From: an uncultured Spirochaetota bacterium
GTDB taxonomy: Bacteria; Spirochaetota; UBA4802; UBA5550
DNA: 46,278 nucleotides
Direction of reading: 5' to 3'
Assembly: GCA_937872225.1 (NCBI GenBank)
Contig: CALMRZ010000055.1
Span: forward strand, 1-46,278
The notes below the pieces were generated by a model. That model ran no database searches, had not been told where the DNA came from, and saw nothing but the letters and a program-made list of their open reading frames with translations. A program made the position numbers and the translations under genes. Positions 23,409 to 32,975 of the stretch are shown piece by piece (the stretch's first letter is position 1; each line of letters begins with the position of its first letter).

Positions 23409-24130
23409 CACGCCTTCCTCGCGACGAAGTTGACCATGATGGTGTCGTCCCGGGGCGGGTCCACAGTGTAGTCCCCGCAGATGTCCAGTATCCGGAACCC
23501 GCCCTTCTCGACAAGGCTTTTCATCTCGTCGGTCGTGTAGATGCGCTGGAGGTGCTCCTCCTCGGATAGTCTGCCGTCACGGTCGAACCGAAGCGTGGAG
23601 CGGACCAGCCTCGTCTCCGGGTCATAGCTGTTGCCCCATTGCACGGAGCCGTTCCGGAGGGGGTACCGGGAGACCTTCCCGTCGAAGTTCTCGTATATGT
23701 TGTGCTCGGTGGTGATGTCGAACATGAACACGCTCCCTTCATGCATGATGTCCCGCACGCAGCGGAACATGTTCAATATATCGGCAGGTTCCAGCAGATA
23801 GTTCACGGTGTCGTGGACGGAAAAGATGAAGTCCATTTTTTTTGCGAGGTAAAAATCGGTGATGTCCGCGCAGAGTATGCGGAAGTTCAGGAACGCCCTG
23901 GTCCGGGCGACCCGCAGCATGTCGATGGACTTGTCGATCCCGAAGATGGCGTACCCGTCGTTGGAGAACTTCGCCCCGAACCGGCCGGTGCCGCACCCCA
24001 GCTCCAGGACGAGCTCGGGACTCTTTACGTAATACTTCATGATGGAGAGGATGTGCTCGTACCATTCCTGGTAGTCCACGTGGCGCAGGAGATAATCGTA
24101 CACAGGGGCTATGTCGGTATAGGGTTCCAT
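23408..24130 (-). CDS. Class I SAM-dependent methyltransferase
   Basis: 240 residues. Motif I VLELGCGTGRFGAKFS, then IFGIDKSIDMLRVAR and FRILCADITDF, give the SAM site. MDFIFSVHDTVNYLL and the C-terminal RIYTTDEMKSLVEKGGFRI are typical of the UbiE/CfaA-like family with a YTxxEM element. The substrate cannot be predicted. The gene starts a two-gene operon on the minus strand. Confidence 0.9.
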   Translation of the reverse strand: MEPYTDIAPVYDYLLRHVDYQEWYEHILSIMKYYVKSPELVLELGCGTGRFGAKFSNDGYAIFGIDKSIDMLRVARTRAFLNFRILCADITDFYLAKKMDFIFSVHDTVNYLLEPADILNMFRCVRDIMHEGSVFMFDITTEHNIYENFDGKVSRYPLRNGSVQWGNSYDPETRLVRSTLRFDRDGRLSEEEHLQRIYTTDEMKSLVEKGGFRILDICGDYTVDPPRDDTIMVNFVARKA

Positions 24131-24375
24131 GGGTCGTCCGATACGGTCAGCGGCAGAGCATATGCCTTGAAATGGTAATGGTACTACAGTCGTCCTCCCG
24201 CCTATTCGTCAATAAAAATATCGGATATATGACTGCTGCAGGGCAGGGGATGCGGCAGTGCCCCGGTTTTTTTCTTGATTAATATCATGTAGTGATTATC
24301 GTGTAGTGGTTTTCCGTCGGAGAGAAAACTCCGCCGATAACCGGTGACATTGAATCAAAAAGGGAGGAATCCACA

Positions 24376-24966
24376 GTGAAAAAAATATTGACGCGTCTGG
24401 CAGTTGTCCTGGTGGCGGCCATGGCCGCGACGGGCTGCGGATACAACGCCATGCAGCAGCAGGAGGAAGAGGTGTTCAAGGCATGGGGAGACCTGGAATC
24501 GGCCCTCCAGCGGAGAGCGGACCTGATCCCGAACCTGGTGCAGGTCGTCAAGGGCTACGCGAAGCATGAGCGGGAGACCCTCACGGCGGTCATCGAGGCG
24601 CGGGCCAAGGCCACCTCGGTCCAGATAAACGCCAAGGACCTGGGGAACATGCAGGCGGTGCAGAAGTTCCAGCAGGCGCAGGGCGAGATCTCGTCCGCCC
24701 TGGGGCGCCTCATGGTCGTGGTCGAGAGGTATCCCGACCTGAAGGCGAACGAGAACTTCCGCGACCTGATGCACCAGCTCGAGGGCACCGAGAACAGGAT
24801 CAACGTCGCCCGGGTCCGCTACAACGAGGCGGTGAAGACCTTCAACTATTCGATCCGCAGCTTCCCCAACAGCATTACCAACGGGATCCTGCTTCACCTT
24901 GAGAAGAAGGAATACTTCAAGGCTGACGAAGCGGCAAAAAAAGCGCCCGAAGTGAAATTTGAATAA
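24376..24966 (+). CDS. lemA: LemA-family lipoprotein
   Basis: 196 residues from GTG 24376, with GGGAGG upstream. Signal peptide with lipobox AATGC (Cys21). [42 protein letters not shown] is the LemA signature, and [21 protein letters not shown] the second conserved segment. All-helical and exported to the membrane face; function in the family is poorly known. Followed by two TPM-domain genes, the usual LemA-TPM arrangement. Confidence 0.95.
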   Translation: MKKILTRLAVVLVAAMAATGCGYNAMQQQEEEVFKAWGDLESALQRRADLIPNLVQVVKGYAKHERETLTAVIEARAKATSVQINAKDLGNMQAVQKFQQAQGEISSALGRLMVVVERYPDLKANENFRDLMHQLEGTENRINVARVRYNEAVKTFNYSIRSFPNSITNGILLHLEKKEYFKADEAAKKAPEVKFE

Positions 24967-24981
24967 GGCCGGGCGCTGACC

Positions 24982-25815
24982 ATGAAACGCCTCGCCGCCC
25001 TGGTTGCTCTCGTCGCGGGACTTGCCGTCCTGCCGCTCCTGGCCCTTGACGTGCCGGCCCTGAAGGGCCGCGTCAACGACTACGCGAACATGCTGTCGCC
25101 GGAAACGGTGACGACCCTGGAGTCCAGGCTGGCCGATTTCGAAAGGAGCGATTCGACCCAGATCGTGGTCCTCACCGTCCCGTCCCTGCAGGGTGAGGTG
25201 CTCGAAGAGTTCTCCATCAGGGTCGCGGAACAATGGAGGATCGGGCGGAAGAAGCTGGACAACGGCGTGATCCTCCTCGCGGCCAAGGAGGACCGGAAGC
25301 TCCGCATCGAGGTCGGCTACGGCCTCGAGGGTAAGCTCACGGACCTCCGCGCCGGCAGGATCATCGACACCATCATCAAGCCGTCCTTCAAGGCCGGTGA
25401 TTACGATAAAGGGGTTTCCGACGGCGTTGACGCCATCATGCAGACCGTGAAGGGCGAGTACTCGGCGGTCGACGCCCCGGCCCGGGAGAAAAAGGATTTC
25501 AGCTCTTCTTCGGTGATGACCCCGGCTATTTTCATCTTTTTCTTTATCGGCATCATCGGCAAGATAAAAAGGATCCTCGGAGGGGTTGCCGGCGCGGTGA
25601 TCATACCGATCGCGGCGGTTGTCCTTTTCGGCTTCAAGCTCTTCATGCTTCTCCTGGTTCCGGCGGGGTTCCTCCTCGGGCTTATCATTCCGACCCTCAT
25701 GACGCTGCTCTGGTTCGTCGGGGGTTCCGGGGGAGGGGGCGGTTCCGGCGGCGGGGGCGGCTTCGGCGGCGGCGGGGGCGGCTTCGGCGGCGGCGGGGCT
25801 TCGGGAAGCTGGTAA
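24982..25815 (+). CDS. TPM-domain (YgcG-type) membrane protein with Gly-rich tail
   Basis: 277 residues: signal peptide, TPM domain (VNDYANMLSPETVTTLESRLADFE, IVVLTVPSLQGEVLEEFSIRVAEQWRIG, GVILLAAKEDRKLRIEVGYGLEG), one or two membrane helices near 180-240 and a poly-glycine end made of GGGGGFGG-like repeats. The glycine tail is typical of the YgcG family. TPM domains bind Ca-like ions and are proposed to have phosphatase-like folds. Spaced 15 bp from lemA and so in its operon. Confidence 0.93.
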   Translation: MKRLAALVALVAGLAVLPLLALDVPALKGRVNDYANMLSPETVTTLESRLADFERSDSTQIVVLTVPSLQGEVLEEFSIRVAEQWRIGRKKLDNGVILLAAKEDRKLRIEVGYGLEGKLTDLRAGRIIDTIIKPSFKAGDYDKGVSDGVDAIMQTVKGEYSAVDAPAREKKDFSSSSVMTPAIFIFFFIGIIGKIKRILGGVAGAVIIPIAAVVLFGFKLFMLLLVPAGFLLGLIIPTLMTLLWFVGGSGGGGGSGGGGGFGGGGGGFGGGGASGSW

Positions 25816-25828
25816 GGGAGGATAAAAA

Positions 25829-26482
25829 ATGAAAAACCTGGTGAATAGATTTCTTTCCGAAGATGACAGGGCCCGGATAACCGATGCGGTGAAGAAAGCA
25901 GAAAAAAGCACCTCCGGCGAGATCGTCCCCATGGTCGTGTCGGCGAGCGACCGGTATCCCCTCGCCTCTGTCATCGGCGCCTTGGGGCTGTCCATTCCCC
26001 TCGCGCTCCCGGGCGCCTGGTTCCTGGGCCCCCTGGCGGGGATGGGAAGGCACGACATGTGGATTTTCCTGGGCGTCGAGACCGTGCTGTTTCTCGTCGC
26101 CTATCTTCTGGTCGATAATGTGCTGTGGCTCAGGAGGCTCTTTATTTCCGAGCAGGAGATGATGGACGAAGTGCGCACGGCGGCCCTGGCGAGCTTTTAT
26201 CAGAATGGGCTCCACCGCACCAGGGACGAGACCGGCGTCCTGATCTTCATTTCCGTCTTTGAGAAAAAGGTATGGGTCCTGGGTGACCGCGGCATCCACG
26301 GGAAGGTCGGTGACGACTCCTGGAAAGAAATAGTCTCCATGATCACGGAAGGTATCAAGAACAGGAAGCAGGGCGACGCCATATGTCGGGCCGTGGAGCG
26401 GGCCGGCGAGATACTTGCAAAACATTTCCCCATCAAGGCGGGAGACCGGGACGAATTGCCGAACCTGATCGAGGGGAAGTGA
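25829..26482 (+). CDS. Second TPM-domain membrane protein
   Basis: 217 residues, no cleaved signal. The TPM domain is split around two transmembrane helices: an N-terminal ITDAVKKAEKSTSGEIVPMVV half, then LGLSIPLALPGAWFLGPLAG and an IFLGVETVLFLVAYLLVDNVLWL segment, then TRDETGVLIFISVFEKKVWVLGDRGIHGKV. This is the form usually found after lemA-ygcG pairs. GGGAGG precedes the ATG 13 bp after the previous stop. Third gene of the operon. Confidence 0.88.
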   Translation: MKNLVNRFLSEDDRARITDAVKKAEKSTSGEIVPMVVSASDRYPLASVIGALGLSIPLALPGAWFLGPLAGMGRHDMWIFLGVETVLFLVAYLLVDNVLWLRRLFISEQEMMDEVRTAALASFYQNGLHRTRDETGVLIFISVFEKKVWVLGDRGIHGKVGDDSWKEIVSMITEGIKNRKQGDAICRAVERAGEILAKHFPIKAGDRDELPNLIEGK

Positions 26483-26562
26483 CGGCCCCGGGACGCTGAT
26501 TAATTATTGACATATAACCTGCCTCCGCGATTTATTCATTGGTCACCGTGAGGTTTGAGCCG

Positions 26563-27561
26563 ATGAATCGCAAATCCTTATATATGATCATAGTATCGCT
26601 GTTTCTCCTGGCGTCCATTGTCATGGGAAGCGTCGCGCAGGGCGCCGTTGTCAGGGAATACCGGGTATTTTCAGCTGAGCTGTACACGCAGGAAAAGAAG
26701 TTCGCCCGCGTCGCCCTGCGGAGGTTCCGGATGGATGGCACCGAATGCTACCTGTCCGTTGATCCCGACTCCCTTCGCACGGAAATTGTCCCCGTGGGGA
26801 AATATCTCATCCTGAAAAAAACATTCTCGGAGATCGCCGCGCGGCGGAAGGACACGGCCTATTTCAAGGCGATACGAATTGCAGGGCAGAACTCATGGCG
26901 CCTTCAGAACGCGGGTCTGATCCATGTTCCCGCCAATGACCGGGACGTGTATCTCACCGCCGACCTCTGCCCCACGAGGCTGCCCCTTGACCGGAGCCCC
27001 TTTGCCAGTCTTGTCGCGGAATACGGCCCGTACCGCCGGCCCGTGCCGGTGGCCGTCGCGGTCAGCGGCATATGGATGGAAAAGCACCCCGAAGACCTGA
27101 AATGGCTGGCCGGTCTCGCAAAAAACGGCGACCTGTCCGTGACCTGGGTGAACCACACCTATAATCACCGCCATAAAAAAAGGGTCCCCCTGTGGAAGAA
27201 CTTTCTCCTTGATATCAACACCAGGCTTGAGGAAGAGGTCATGAAAAACGAGCTCGCCATGGTCGAGGCCGGCCTGGTCCCGTCGGTCTTTTTCCGTTTT
27301 CCCGGCCTGGTTTCGAACAGGGCCCTCTTCGGCGGTGTCGCCGGTTACGGCCTCATCCCCCTGGGGAGCGACGCCTGGCTCGGGAAAAAGCAGTGGCCCG
27401 TCGCCGGGAGCATAATCCTGATCCACGCCAACGGCCAGGAGCCGGTGGGCATCAAGCGCTTCCTCTGGATCCTCGGGAGCTGGAGAAAGGACCTTGCCGG
27501 TGGCCGAAAGGCCTTCGGGGACCTTTCCGACGGGCTCCGGCAGGCCATGAAAATGTATTGA
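26563..27561 (+). CDS. Exported polysaccharide-deacetylase-like protein
   Basis: 332 residues from ATG 26563; ATG/GTG-type starts at 26539 would precede the signal peptide (MNRKSLYMIIVSLFLLASIVMGSVAQG). The segment VTWVNHTYNHRHKKR contains the H-x-x-x-H metal-binding pattern of NodB-homology proteins. VFFRFPGLVSN and IILIHANGQEP correspond to later conserved strands, the last resembling the catalytic-His motif. The first 110 residues are a separate beta-rich region. A typical D-D pair is not seen, so activity is uncertain. Probably periplasmic. Confidence 0.65.
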   Translation: MNRKSLYMIIVSLFLLASIVMGSVAQGAVVREYRVFSAELYTQEKKFARVALRRFRMDGTECYLSVDPDSLRTEIVPVGKYLILKKTFSEIAARRKDTAYFKAIRIAGQNSWRLQNAGLIHVPANDRDVYLTADLCPTRLPLDRSPFASLVAEYGPYRRPVPVAVAVSGIWMEKHPEDLKWLAGLAKNGDLSVTWVNHTYNHRHKKRVPLWKNFLLDINTRLEEEVMKNELAMVEAGLVPSVFFRFPGLVSNRALFGGVAGYGLIPLGSDAWLGKKQWPVAGSIILIHANGQEPVGIKRFLWILGSWRKDLAGGRKAFGDLSDGLRQAMKMY

Positions 27562-27593
27562 CACGGCGCCATGGTTTTTCGTTCGATTAACAT

Positions 27594-27682
27594 AAATCCC
27601 CCCGTCCCCCGGAGGGGGCGCGAGATATATGATTCTAACTGTATTGCCAGAGAAGTCCCCCCCAGGGGGATTTAGGGGGGTC
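27594..27682. repeat. Pair of inverted C-rich repeats before valS
   Basis: AAATCCCCCCGTCCCCCGGAG begins at 27594 and a reverse-orientation CCCCCAGGGGGATTTAGGGG element ends at 27682. The AAATCCCCC/GGGGGATTT ends make them inverted partners around about 40 bp. Such units are common small non-coding elements in environmental bacterial genomes. This one may also act as a bidirectional transcription stop. Confidence 0.6.
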
Positions 27683-27731
27683 TTGAACAGCAATTCTTAA
27701 TATTTGAATATTGAATATATGGATAAAATCA

Positions 27732-30377
27732 ATGGAACTCCCTTCATCATACGATCCGAAACAGACCGAGGAAAAATGGTACCGCCTCTGGGAAGAGGGA
27801 AACTACTTCCACGCCCGGGAGGATGACGGCAAGGAGCCCTACTGCATCGTCATACCGCCGCCCAACGTCACCGGCACCCTCCACATCGGCCATGCCCTGA
27901 ACAACACTCTCCAGGACATCCTCATCCGGTGGCAGCGTATGATGGGCAAGTCGGCCCTCTGGATGCCGGGCATGGACCATGCCGGCATAGCCACGCAGAA
28001 CGTGGTGGAGCGTCTTTTAAAGGAAGAGGGGAAGACCAAGGACGACCTGGGCCGCGAGGCCTTTGAAAAGCGGGTCTGGCAATGGAAGGAGCATTCCGGC
28101 GGTCAGATTCAGAACCAGCTGAGGCGCCTCGGCTGCTCCTGCGACTGGGAGCGGGAGCGCTTCACACTGGACAAGGGGCTTTCCCGGGCCGTGCACACGG
28201 TCTTCGCGTCCCTCTACCAGGAGGGGCTGATTTACCAGGGGTACCGCATCATCAACTGGTGCCCGCGCTGCGAGACCGCCCTCTCCGATATCGAGACCGA
28301 GTACCAGGAGCTGGAGGGACACCTCTGGCACATCAAGTACCCCATGGCCGGGTCAAAGGACTTCATCGTCGTGGCCACAACCCGTCCCGAGACCATGCTG
28401 GGCGACACCGGCGTTGCCGTGAACCCTGACGACGAGCGCTATAAAGACATGGTGGGCAAGATGGTGGTCCTTCCCCTGATGAACAGGGAGATTCCCATCT
28501 TTGCGGACCACTTCGTGGACAGGGAATTCGGCACCGGCCTGGTAAAGGTGACCCCGGCCCACGATCCCAACGACTTTGAAATGGGCAAGCGCCACGGCCT
28601 GGAAGAGATCAACATCCTGGACAAGAACGGATTCATCAACGAGAACGGCGGGCCGTACCGGGGGCTCTCCCGCTTCGACGCGCGGAAAAAGGTCGTCGAG
28701 GACCTGGAAAAGCTGGGCCTCCTCGTCAAAATAGAGAAGCACATGCACGCCGTGGGACACTGCTATCGCTGCCGCACCATCATCGAGCCGTACCTCTCGA
28801 AGCAGTGGTTTGTGAAGATCAAGCCCCTGGCAGACGCCGGCATCCAGGCCGTTGAGGACGGCCTGATCCGCTTCGTGCCCAAGAGCTGGGAGAAGACCTA
28901 CTTCGAGTGGATGCGCAATATCCGCGACTGGTGCATATCGCGCCAGCTCTGGTGGGGCCACCGGATCCCGGCCTTCTACTGCGACGACTGCGGCCACATC
29001 ACCGTGCAGGTGGAGGACCCCACCGAGTGCGAGAAGTGCAAATCGAAGAACATCAGGCAGGACGAGGACGTCCTGGACACCTGGTTCTCCTCCGGCCTCT
29101 GGCCCTTCTCGACCCTCGGCTGGCCCGACAGGACGCCGGCCCTGGACAAGTACTATCCCACGAGCGTCCTCGTGACCGCCTTTGACATCATCTTTTTCTG
29201 GGTGGCGCGGATGATCATGATGGGCCTGAAGTTCATGGGGGACGTCCCCTTCCGCGACGTCTACATCCACGCCCTGATCAGGGACGAGCACGGCGCCAAG
29301 ATGAGCAAGTCCCGGGGGAACGTCATAGACCCGATCGTGATGATGGACCAGTACGGCACCGACGCCCTCCGCTTCACCCTGGCGATGCTGGCGGCCCAGG
29401 GCCGCGACATCATCCTCTCCGAGAAGCGGATCGAGGGATACCGCACCTTCTGCAACAAGATATGGAACGCCACGCGCTTCATCATGATGAACCTGGGAGA
29501 GGGCTTCACGGCCCGCGAACCCGTCCCCGCCGAGCTCGAGGTGTTCGACCGGTGGATCCTGCACCGGCTCAACGAGGCGATACGCGAGGTCCAGCGCGGC
29601 TTTGAGGAATACAAGTTCAACGACGCGGCCCACGCCGTCTATTCCTTCTGGTGGCACGAGTTCTGCGACTGGTACATCGAGCTAACCAAGCAGCGCCTCT
29701 ATGATAAAGAAGGCGGCTCGCAGAAAAGCTCCGACGCGGCGCGCCAGGTGCTCTTCCATGTGCTGAAGAAATCGATGCAGCTCATGCACCCCTTCATGCC
29801 CTTTATTACCGAAGAGATCTGGGACAAGATAAAGGATGAAAAAGACGGCCTCATCCTGGTGTCGCAGTGGCCCGCGCCACGGCCGGAATTCGACTTCGTC
29901 GCCGAGTCCGAGGAGACCAGGCTCTTCCAGGAGATCGTGTACTGGATCAGGAACATCCGCGGCGAGATGAACGTCCCCCCCGACAGGAAGGCCTCGGTGG
30001 TGTTCAAGACCGCCAGCGACATGATCGCGACAATCATAAAGAGGGAAGGGGTGCACATCAGGGCCCTGGCCAAGGTCGACACCATCACCATGGACCCCGC
30101 CTACGCGCCCTCGGGCACGGACGCCTCAGCGGTCATGAACGACATCGAGATATTCATGCCCCTAAAGGGACTTATCGATTTCGACAAGGAGCGCGCCCGC
30201 ATCGACAAAGAGATCGCCCGGGTCCGCGGCGATCTCGACAGAGTGGAAAAGAAGCTGGCCAACGAGAACTTCACCGGCAAGGCGCCGGCCGAGGTCATCG
30301 AAAACGAGAAGACGAAGCGGGCCGAATTCGCGGAACTGCTCCAGAAGCTCGAACAGAGCCGAGCGAAGTTCAACTGA
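27732..30377 (+). CDS. valS: Valyl-tRNA synthetase
   Basis: 881 residues from ATG 27732 (MELPSSYDPKQTEEKWYRLW); an ATG at 27711 would add seven unlike residues. The HIGH motif is HIGH at 51-54 (PPPNVTGTLHIGHALNN), the editing domain includes TTRPETMLGDTGVAVNPDDERY and TPAHDPNDFEMGKRHG, and KMSKS is 523-527 (GAKMSKSRGN). DTWFSSGLWPFSTLGWPD is typical of ValS. The C-terminus has the usual coiled-coil arm (DKERARIDKEIARVRGDLDRVEKKL). Charges tRNA-Val in the cytosol. All expected parts are intact. No clear T-box or other leader was seen. Confidence 0.98.
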   Translation: MELPSSYDPKQTEEKWYRLWEEGNYFHAREDDGKEPYCIVIPPPNVTGTLHIGHALNNTLQDILIRWQRMMGKSALWMPGMDHAGIATQNVVERLLKEEGKTKDDLGREAFEKRVWQWKEHSGGQIQNQLRRLGCSCDWERERFTLDKGLSRAVHTVFASLYQEGLIYQGYRIINWCPRCETALSDIETEYQELEGHLWHIKYPMAGSKDFIVVATTRPETMLGDTGVAVNPDDERYKDMVGKMVVLPLMNREIPIFADHFVDREFGTGLVKVTPAHDPNDFEMGKRHGLEEINILDKNGFINENGGPYRGLSRFDARKKVVEDLEKLGLLVKIEKHMHAVGHCYRCRTIIEPYLSKQWFVKIKPLADAGIQAVEDGLIRFVPKSWEKTYFEWMRNIRDWCISRQLWWGHRIPAFYCDDCGHITVQVEDPTECEKCKSKNIRQDEDVLDTWFSSGLWPFSTLGWPDRTPALDKYYPTSVLVTAFDIIFFWVARMIMMGLKFMGDVPFRDVYIHALIRDEHGAKMSKSRGNVIDPIVMMDQYGTDALRFTLAMLAAQGRDIILSEKRIEGYRTFCNKIWNATRFIMMNLGEGFTAREPVPAELEVFDRWILHRLNEAIREVQRGFEEYKFNDAAHAVYSFWWHEFCDWYIELTKQRLYDKEGGSQKSSDAARQVLFHVLKKSMQLMHPFMPFITEEIWDKIKDEKDGLILVSQWPAPRPEFDFVAESEETRLFQEIVYWIRNIRGEMNVPPDRKASVVFKTASDMIATIIKREGVHIRALAKVDTITMDPAYAPSGTDASAVMNDIEIFMPLKGLIDFDKERARIDKEIARVRGDLDRVEKKLANENFTGKAPAEVIENEKTKRAEFAELLQKLEQSRAKFN

Positions 30378-30382
30378 CGCCG

Positions 30383-30871
30383 TTACGGCCTGCACACCTC
30401 TTTCTGCTTTTCCGCGATGCGCTCGGCGAGGCGCCTCTTTCTCCGTTCCTGGGCCTCGCAGTTGCGCCTCTTTTCGTCTTCCGTCGTAAGATCGATCGGC
30501 GGCACCTCGACCGGCTTGCCGTGTTCGTCGAGGGGAACGAAGGTGAGATAGGCCGACGCCGTGTGCCTGGTCTCGCCGGTGATGAAGTTTTCCGCCTCCA
30601 CGCGGACGCCGACCTCCATGGATGTTTTCCCCACGAAATTTATCGTTGCCGTCAGGCGCAGCAGGTCGCCCACGAAGACCGGGCTGTGGAAATCGAGACG
30701 GTCAATGGAGGCGGTGACCACGTTCCTGCCGGTGTGGCGCGCCGCCACGATCCCCGCGGTGTTGTCTATGAGCTTCATGATGGACCCGCCATGGACGTTG
30801 CCGGCCAGGTTCGCGTCCTGGTGGGTCATGTGCTGCACGATGGTGATGCTTGAATCGCTTACTTTTTTCAT
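30383..30871 (-). CDS. Acyl-CoA thioesterase, hotdog fold (YciA/BFIT-type)
   Basis: 162 residues: GNVHGGSIMKLIDNTAGIVAARHTG is the hotdog helix with the catalytic acidic residue and HGG, FHSPVFVGDLLRLTATI follows, and TASAYLTFVPLDEHGKP ends the fold. The last 40 residues are a charged Arg/Lys/Glu helix. Hydrolyses acyl-CoA thioesters. It starts 11 bp behind the CDF transporter with GGAGG and is likely the third gene of that operon. Confidence 0.92.
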   Translation of the reverse strand: MKKVSDSSITIVQHMTHQDANLAGNVHGGSIMKLIDNTAGIVAARHTGRNVVTASIDRLDFHSPVFVGDLLRLTATINFVGKTSMEVGVRVEAENFITGETRHTASAYLTFVPLDEHGKPVEVPPIDLTTEDEKRRNCEAQERRKRRLAERIAEKQKEVCRP

Positions 30872-30882
30872 CGCGTTCCTCC

Positions 30883-31824
30883 TTAACGGCAGCAGGTCCC
30901 CGAATCGAAGCAGATCTTACTGTTCTCGACCTGCAGGGTGGTGTGCCGTATTCCGTACTTGTGTTCCAGCATTGAATTGACGTTTCGTATTATGCCATCG
31001 GTGTCGCTCCCGCCTGCCGCAGGCGACGCGCAGATATGGCACGACAGGAAAATTTCCGTTGAGTTGATCGACCAGATGTGGAGGCCGTGGACGCTCCCCA
31101 CGCCGTGCACGCCCCCGATCTCGCGGTATACCTCGTCCGCGTCGATATGGGCCGGAGTCCCCTGCAGGAATATCCTCATCGAATCGCGGATGATGGAGAA
31201 GGAGCTGCCGGCTATCATGGCGACTATGATCAGGCTTATGGCCAGGTCCACCAGGACCTGGCCGGTAACATAGAGGATGACGGCCGCGCCGATGACCGCC
31301 ACGGACGAGACCGTGTCGTACAGGAGGTGCAGGAAGGCGGCCTTCATGTTCAGGGTCCGGTGCCGGTCCCTGATGAGGAGAAGCATTGAAAAGAGGTTCC
31401 CCGCCAGGCCGATAAGGGCCACCGGCACCATGACCTTCAGGTCAATGGGCACCGGGTTGAGATAGCGCTCCACCGCCTCGTACACGATGTAGAGACCGAT
31501 GGCCAGGAGCGACAGGGCGTTCACCAGGGCCACGGCCACTTCAAAACGCTTGAGGCCGAAGGTGAATTTTTTGTCCGGCCGTTTCTCCGACACCCGTTCG
31601 CCGGCGTATCCCATGATCAGAGAGAGTACGTCGGAGAAGTTGTGCCCCGCGTCGGAGATCAGGGCCAGGCTGCCCGACAGGAGGCCGCCTATGTACTCGG
31701 CAACGGCGATACTGGCGTTGAACATGATCACCAGTACCAGCCGGCTTCCCCGGGCATGATGATGGTGATCGTGGCCTTCATGGGCGTGGCCGCCCCGGGC
31801 ATGTTTGTCCGCGCGTTCTTTCAT
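30883..31824 (-). CDS. Cation diffusion facilitator (Zn/Co/Cd efflux)
   Basis: 313 residues. A His-rich N-terminus (HAHEGHDHHHHARG), six membrane helices with metal sites SDAGHNFSDVLSL and LHLLYDTVSS (two HxxxD motifs), and a C-terminal cytoplasmic ferredoxin-like domain (HGLHIWSINSTEIFLSCHI) are present. Exports divalent metal in exchange for protons. The C-terminus ends with CCR, adding possible metal-binding cysteines. Located 12 bp behind arsR on the same strand; the pair forms a metal-responsive efflux operon. Confidence 0.96.
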   Translation of the reverse strand: MKERADKHARGGHAHEGHDHHHHARGSRLVLVIMFNASIAVAEYIGGLLSGSLALISDAGHNFSDVLSLIMGYAGERVSEKRPDKKFTFGLKRFEVAVALVNALSLLAIGLYIVYEAVERYLNPVPIDLKVMVPVALIGLAGNLFSMLLLIRDRHRTLNMKAAFLHLLYDTVSSVAVIGAAVILYVTGQVLVDLAISLIIVAMIAGSSFSIIRDSMRIFLQGTPAHIDADEVYREIGGVHGVGSVHGLHIWSINSTEIFLSCHICASPAAGGSDTDGIIRNVNSMLEHKYGIRHTTLQVENSKICFDSGTCCR

Positions 31825-31836
31825 TTCCGCTTCCCG

Positions 31837-32208
31837 TCATTCATTGATATGCTCCAAACCCTGGGTGAATATCTGCTTCACATGGTCGTCGTCAAGCGAA
31901 TAGCAGATGGACCTGCCGTTCCGCCGGTACCGAACCAGGCGCGCCTGCTTGAGGATGCGCAGCTGGTGGGATATGGCAGACTGGTTCATCTCCAGGAGCG
32001 AGGTGATGTCATGGACGCAGAGGTCAGAGCGGGAGAGGAGGTAGAGTATCTTGATCCTGGTGGCGTCACCGAAGACCCTGAAAAATTCCGACAGGTTCAC
32101 CAGGCTCGCTTCGTCGGGCATCGACTCCCCGGGCTTTTTGCCGTCCGGCTGGGTTCCTGTGTGCCCGGCGCCTTTTGGCCTGTTCCTATGTTGAAGTGTC
32201 CTGTCCAT
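31837..32208 (-). CDS. ArsR/SmtB-family metal-sensing repressor
   Basis: 123 residues from ATG 32208; an ATG at 32241 lies inside the operator, so the shorter protein is chosen. Winged HTH DLCVHDITSLLEMNQSAISHQLRILKQARLVRYRRNGRSICYSL. The last helix LDDDHVKQIFTQGLEHINE has the D-x-H...H-x-x-E pattern of the alpha-5 zinc site of SmtB/CzrA, so zinc-type sensing is likely. It should repress itself, the CDF pump and the thioesterase. Confidence 0.93.
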   Translation of the reverse strand: MDRTLQHRNRPKGAGHTGTQPDGKKPGESMPDEASLVNLSEFFRVFGDATRIKILYLLSRSDLCVHDITSLLEMNQSAISHQLRILKQARLVRYRRNGRSICYSLDDDHVKQIFTQGLEHINE

Positions 32209-32230
32209 GCCGACCCGTATATTATAGCTA

Positions 32231-32252
32231 TATATGAACATATATTCATGTA
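32231..32252. promoter_or_regulatory. SmtB/CzrA-type operator
   Basis: TATATGAACATATATTCATG at 32231-32250 with a further TA; the near-palindrome ATATGAAC/TTCATGT matches the known ArsR/SmtB 12-2-12 operator type (ATGAAC...GTTCAT). It lies 23 bp upstream of the arsR start. Confidence 0.8.
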
Positions 32253-32573
32253 TTCATAAAAAGTCAAGCGGAATTTTATGGCCGTGCGATTGATTCCTGC
32301 AGGGCTTTCCCGCTAGAAGCGATTGATTTGAAGGGCTTGATCGGGAACAGTGATTAAGGAGGGATTATAATGCTGGCGTATTTCCTGGAGCGTTCCATGG
32401 CACTGTTCTCTGAAAACCGCAACATGTAGTCCTCCGGTTTATTGAGCAGGCCCCGCGGGGCGGATTGTGTCGGGGGCTGGCTCGCATACCGAACGTCTAA
32501 TCCAAAAAAATCGCTGGACAGAACACCGGCAATTGTAAATAGAAGATTTATGAATAAAAACTTGAGGACGGGT

Positions 32574-32975
32574 ATGATAAAAGTAATAACGTATGGAACG
32601 TATGACCTCATGCATATAGGCCATATCAATCTGCTTAGGAGAGCGCGAGAACTTGGAGATCATCTGACGGTCGCTTTATCTACGGATGAATTTAACGCCA
32701 TGAAGCACAAAACGTCCTTTTTATCCTATGAGCACCGGAAGGTCATTCTTGAGGCTATTCGTTATGTTGATCGCGTGATACCTGAAGAGAATTGGGAACA
32801 AAAAGTAAGTGATATAAAGAAATATAATATCAATATATTCACGATGGGGGATGACTGGGAAGGCAAGTTTGATTTTTTAAGCGAGTATTGCAAGGTTGTT
32901 TATTTGCCCCGCACAAAGAATATTTCAACAACAATGCTGAAGGAGATTGTCAATTTATCAAACGGCGGCAGATGA
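32574..32975 (+). CDS. Glycerol-3-phosphate cytidylyltransferase-like nucleotidyltransferase (TagD type)
   Basis: 133 residues from ATG 32574 with GAGG upstream. VITYGTYDLMHIGHINLLRRARELGD contains the HxGH nucleotide-binding motif, and LPRTKNISTTMLKE the RTxGISTT-like motif (glycine replaced by asparagine). This matches TagD/GCT, which makes CDP-glycerol from CTP and glycerol-3-phosphate. Related enzymes make CDP-ribitol or similar. Its stop overlaps the next gene's start (ATGA). AT-rich in composition, unlike its neighbour, suggesting recent arrival. Confidence 0.88.
   Translation: MIKVITYGTYDLMHIGHINLLRRARELGDHLTVALSTDEFNAMKHKTSFLSYEHRKVILEAIRYVDRVIPEENWEQKVSDIKKYNINIFTMGDDWEGKFDFLSEYCKVVYLPRTKNISTTMLKEIVNLSNGGR

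Noticed and set aside
24355-26425. Long minus frames opposite lemA and the TPM genes
   Set aside because: Antisense shadows of GC-rich genes.
32209-32241. Upstream ATG of arsR at 32241
   Set aside because: It lies inside the SmtB-type operator and adds non-conserved residues.
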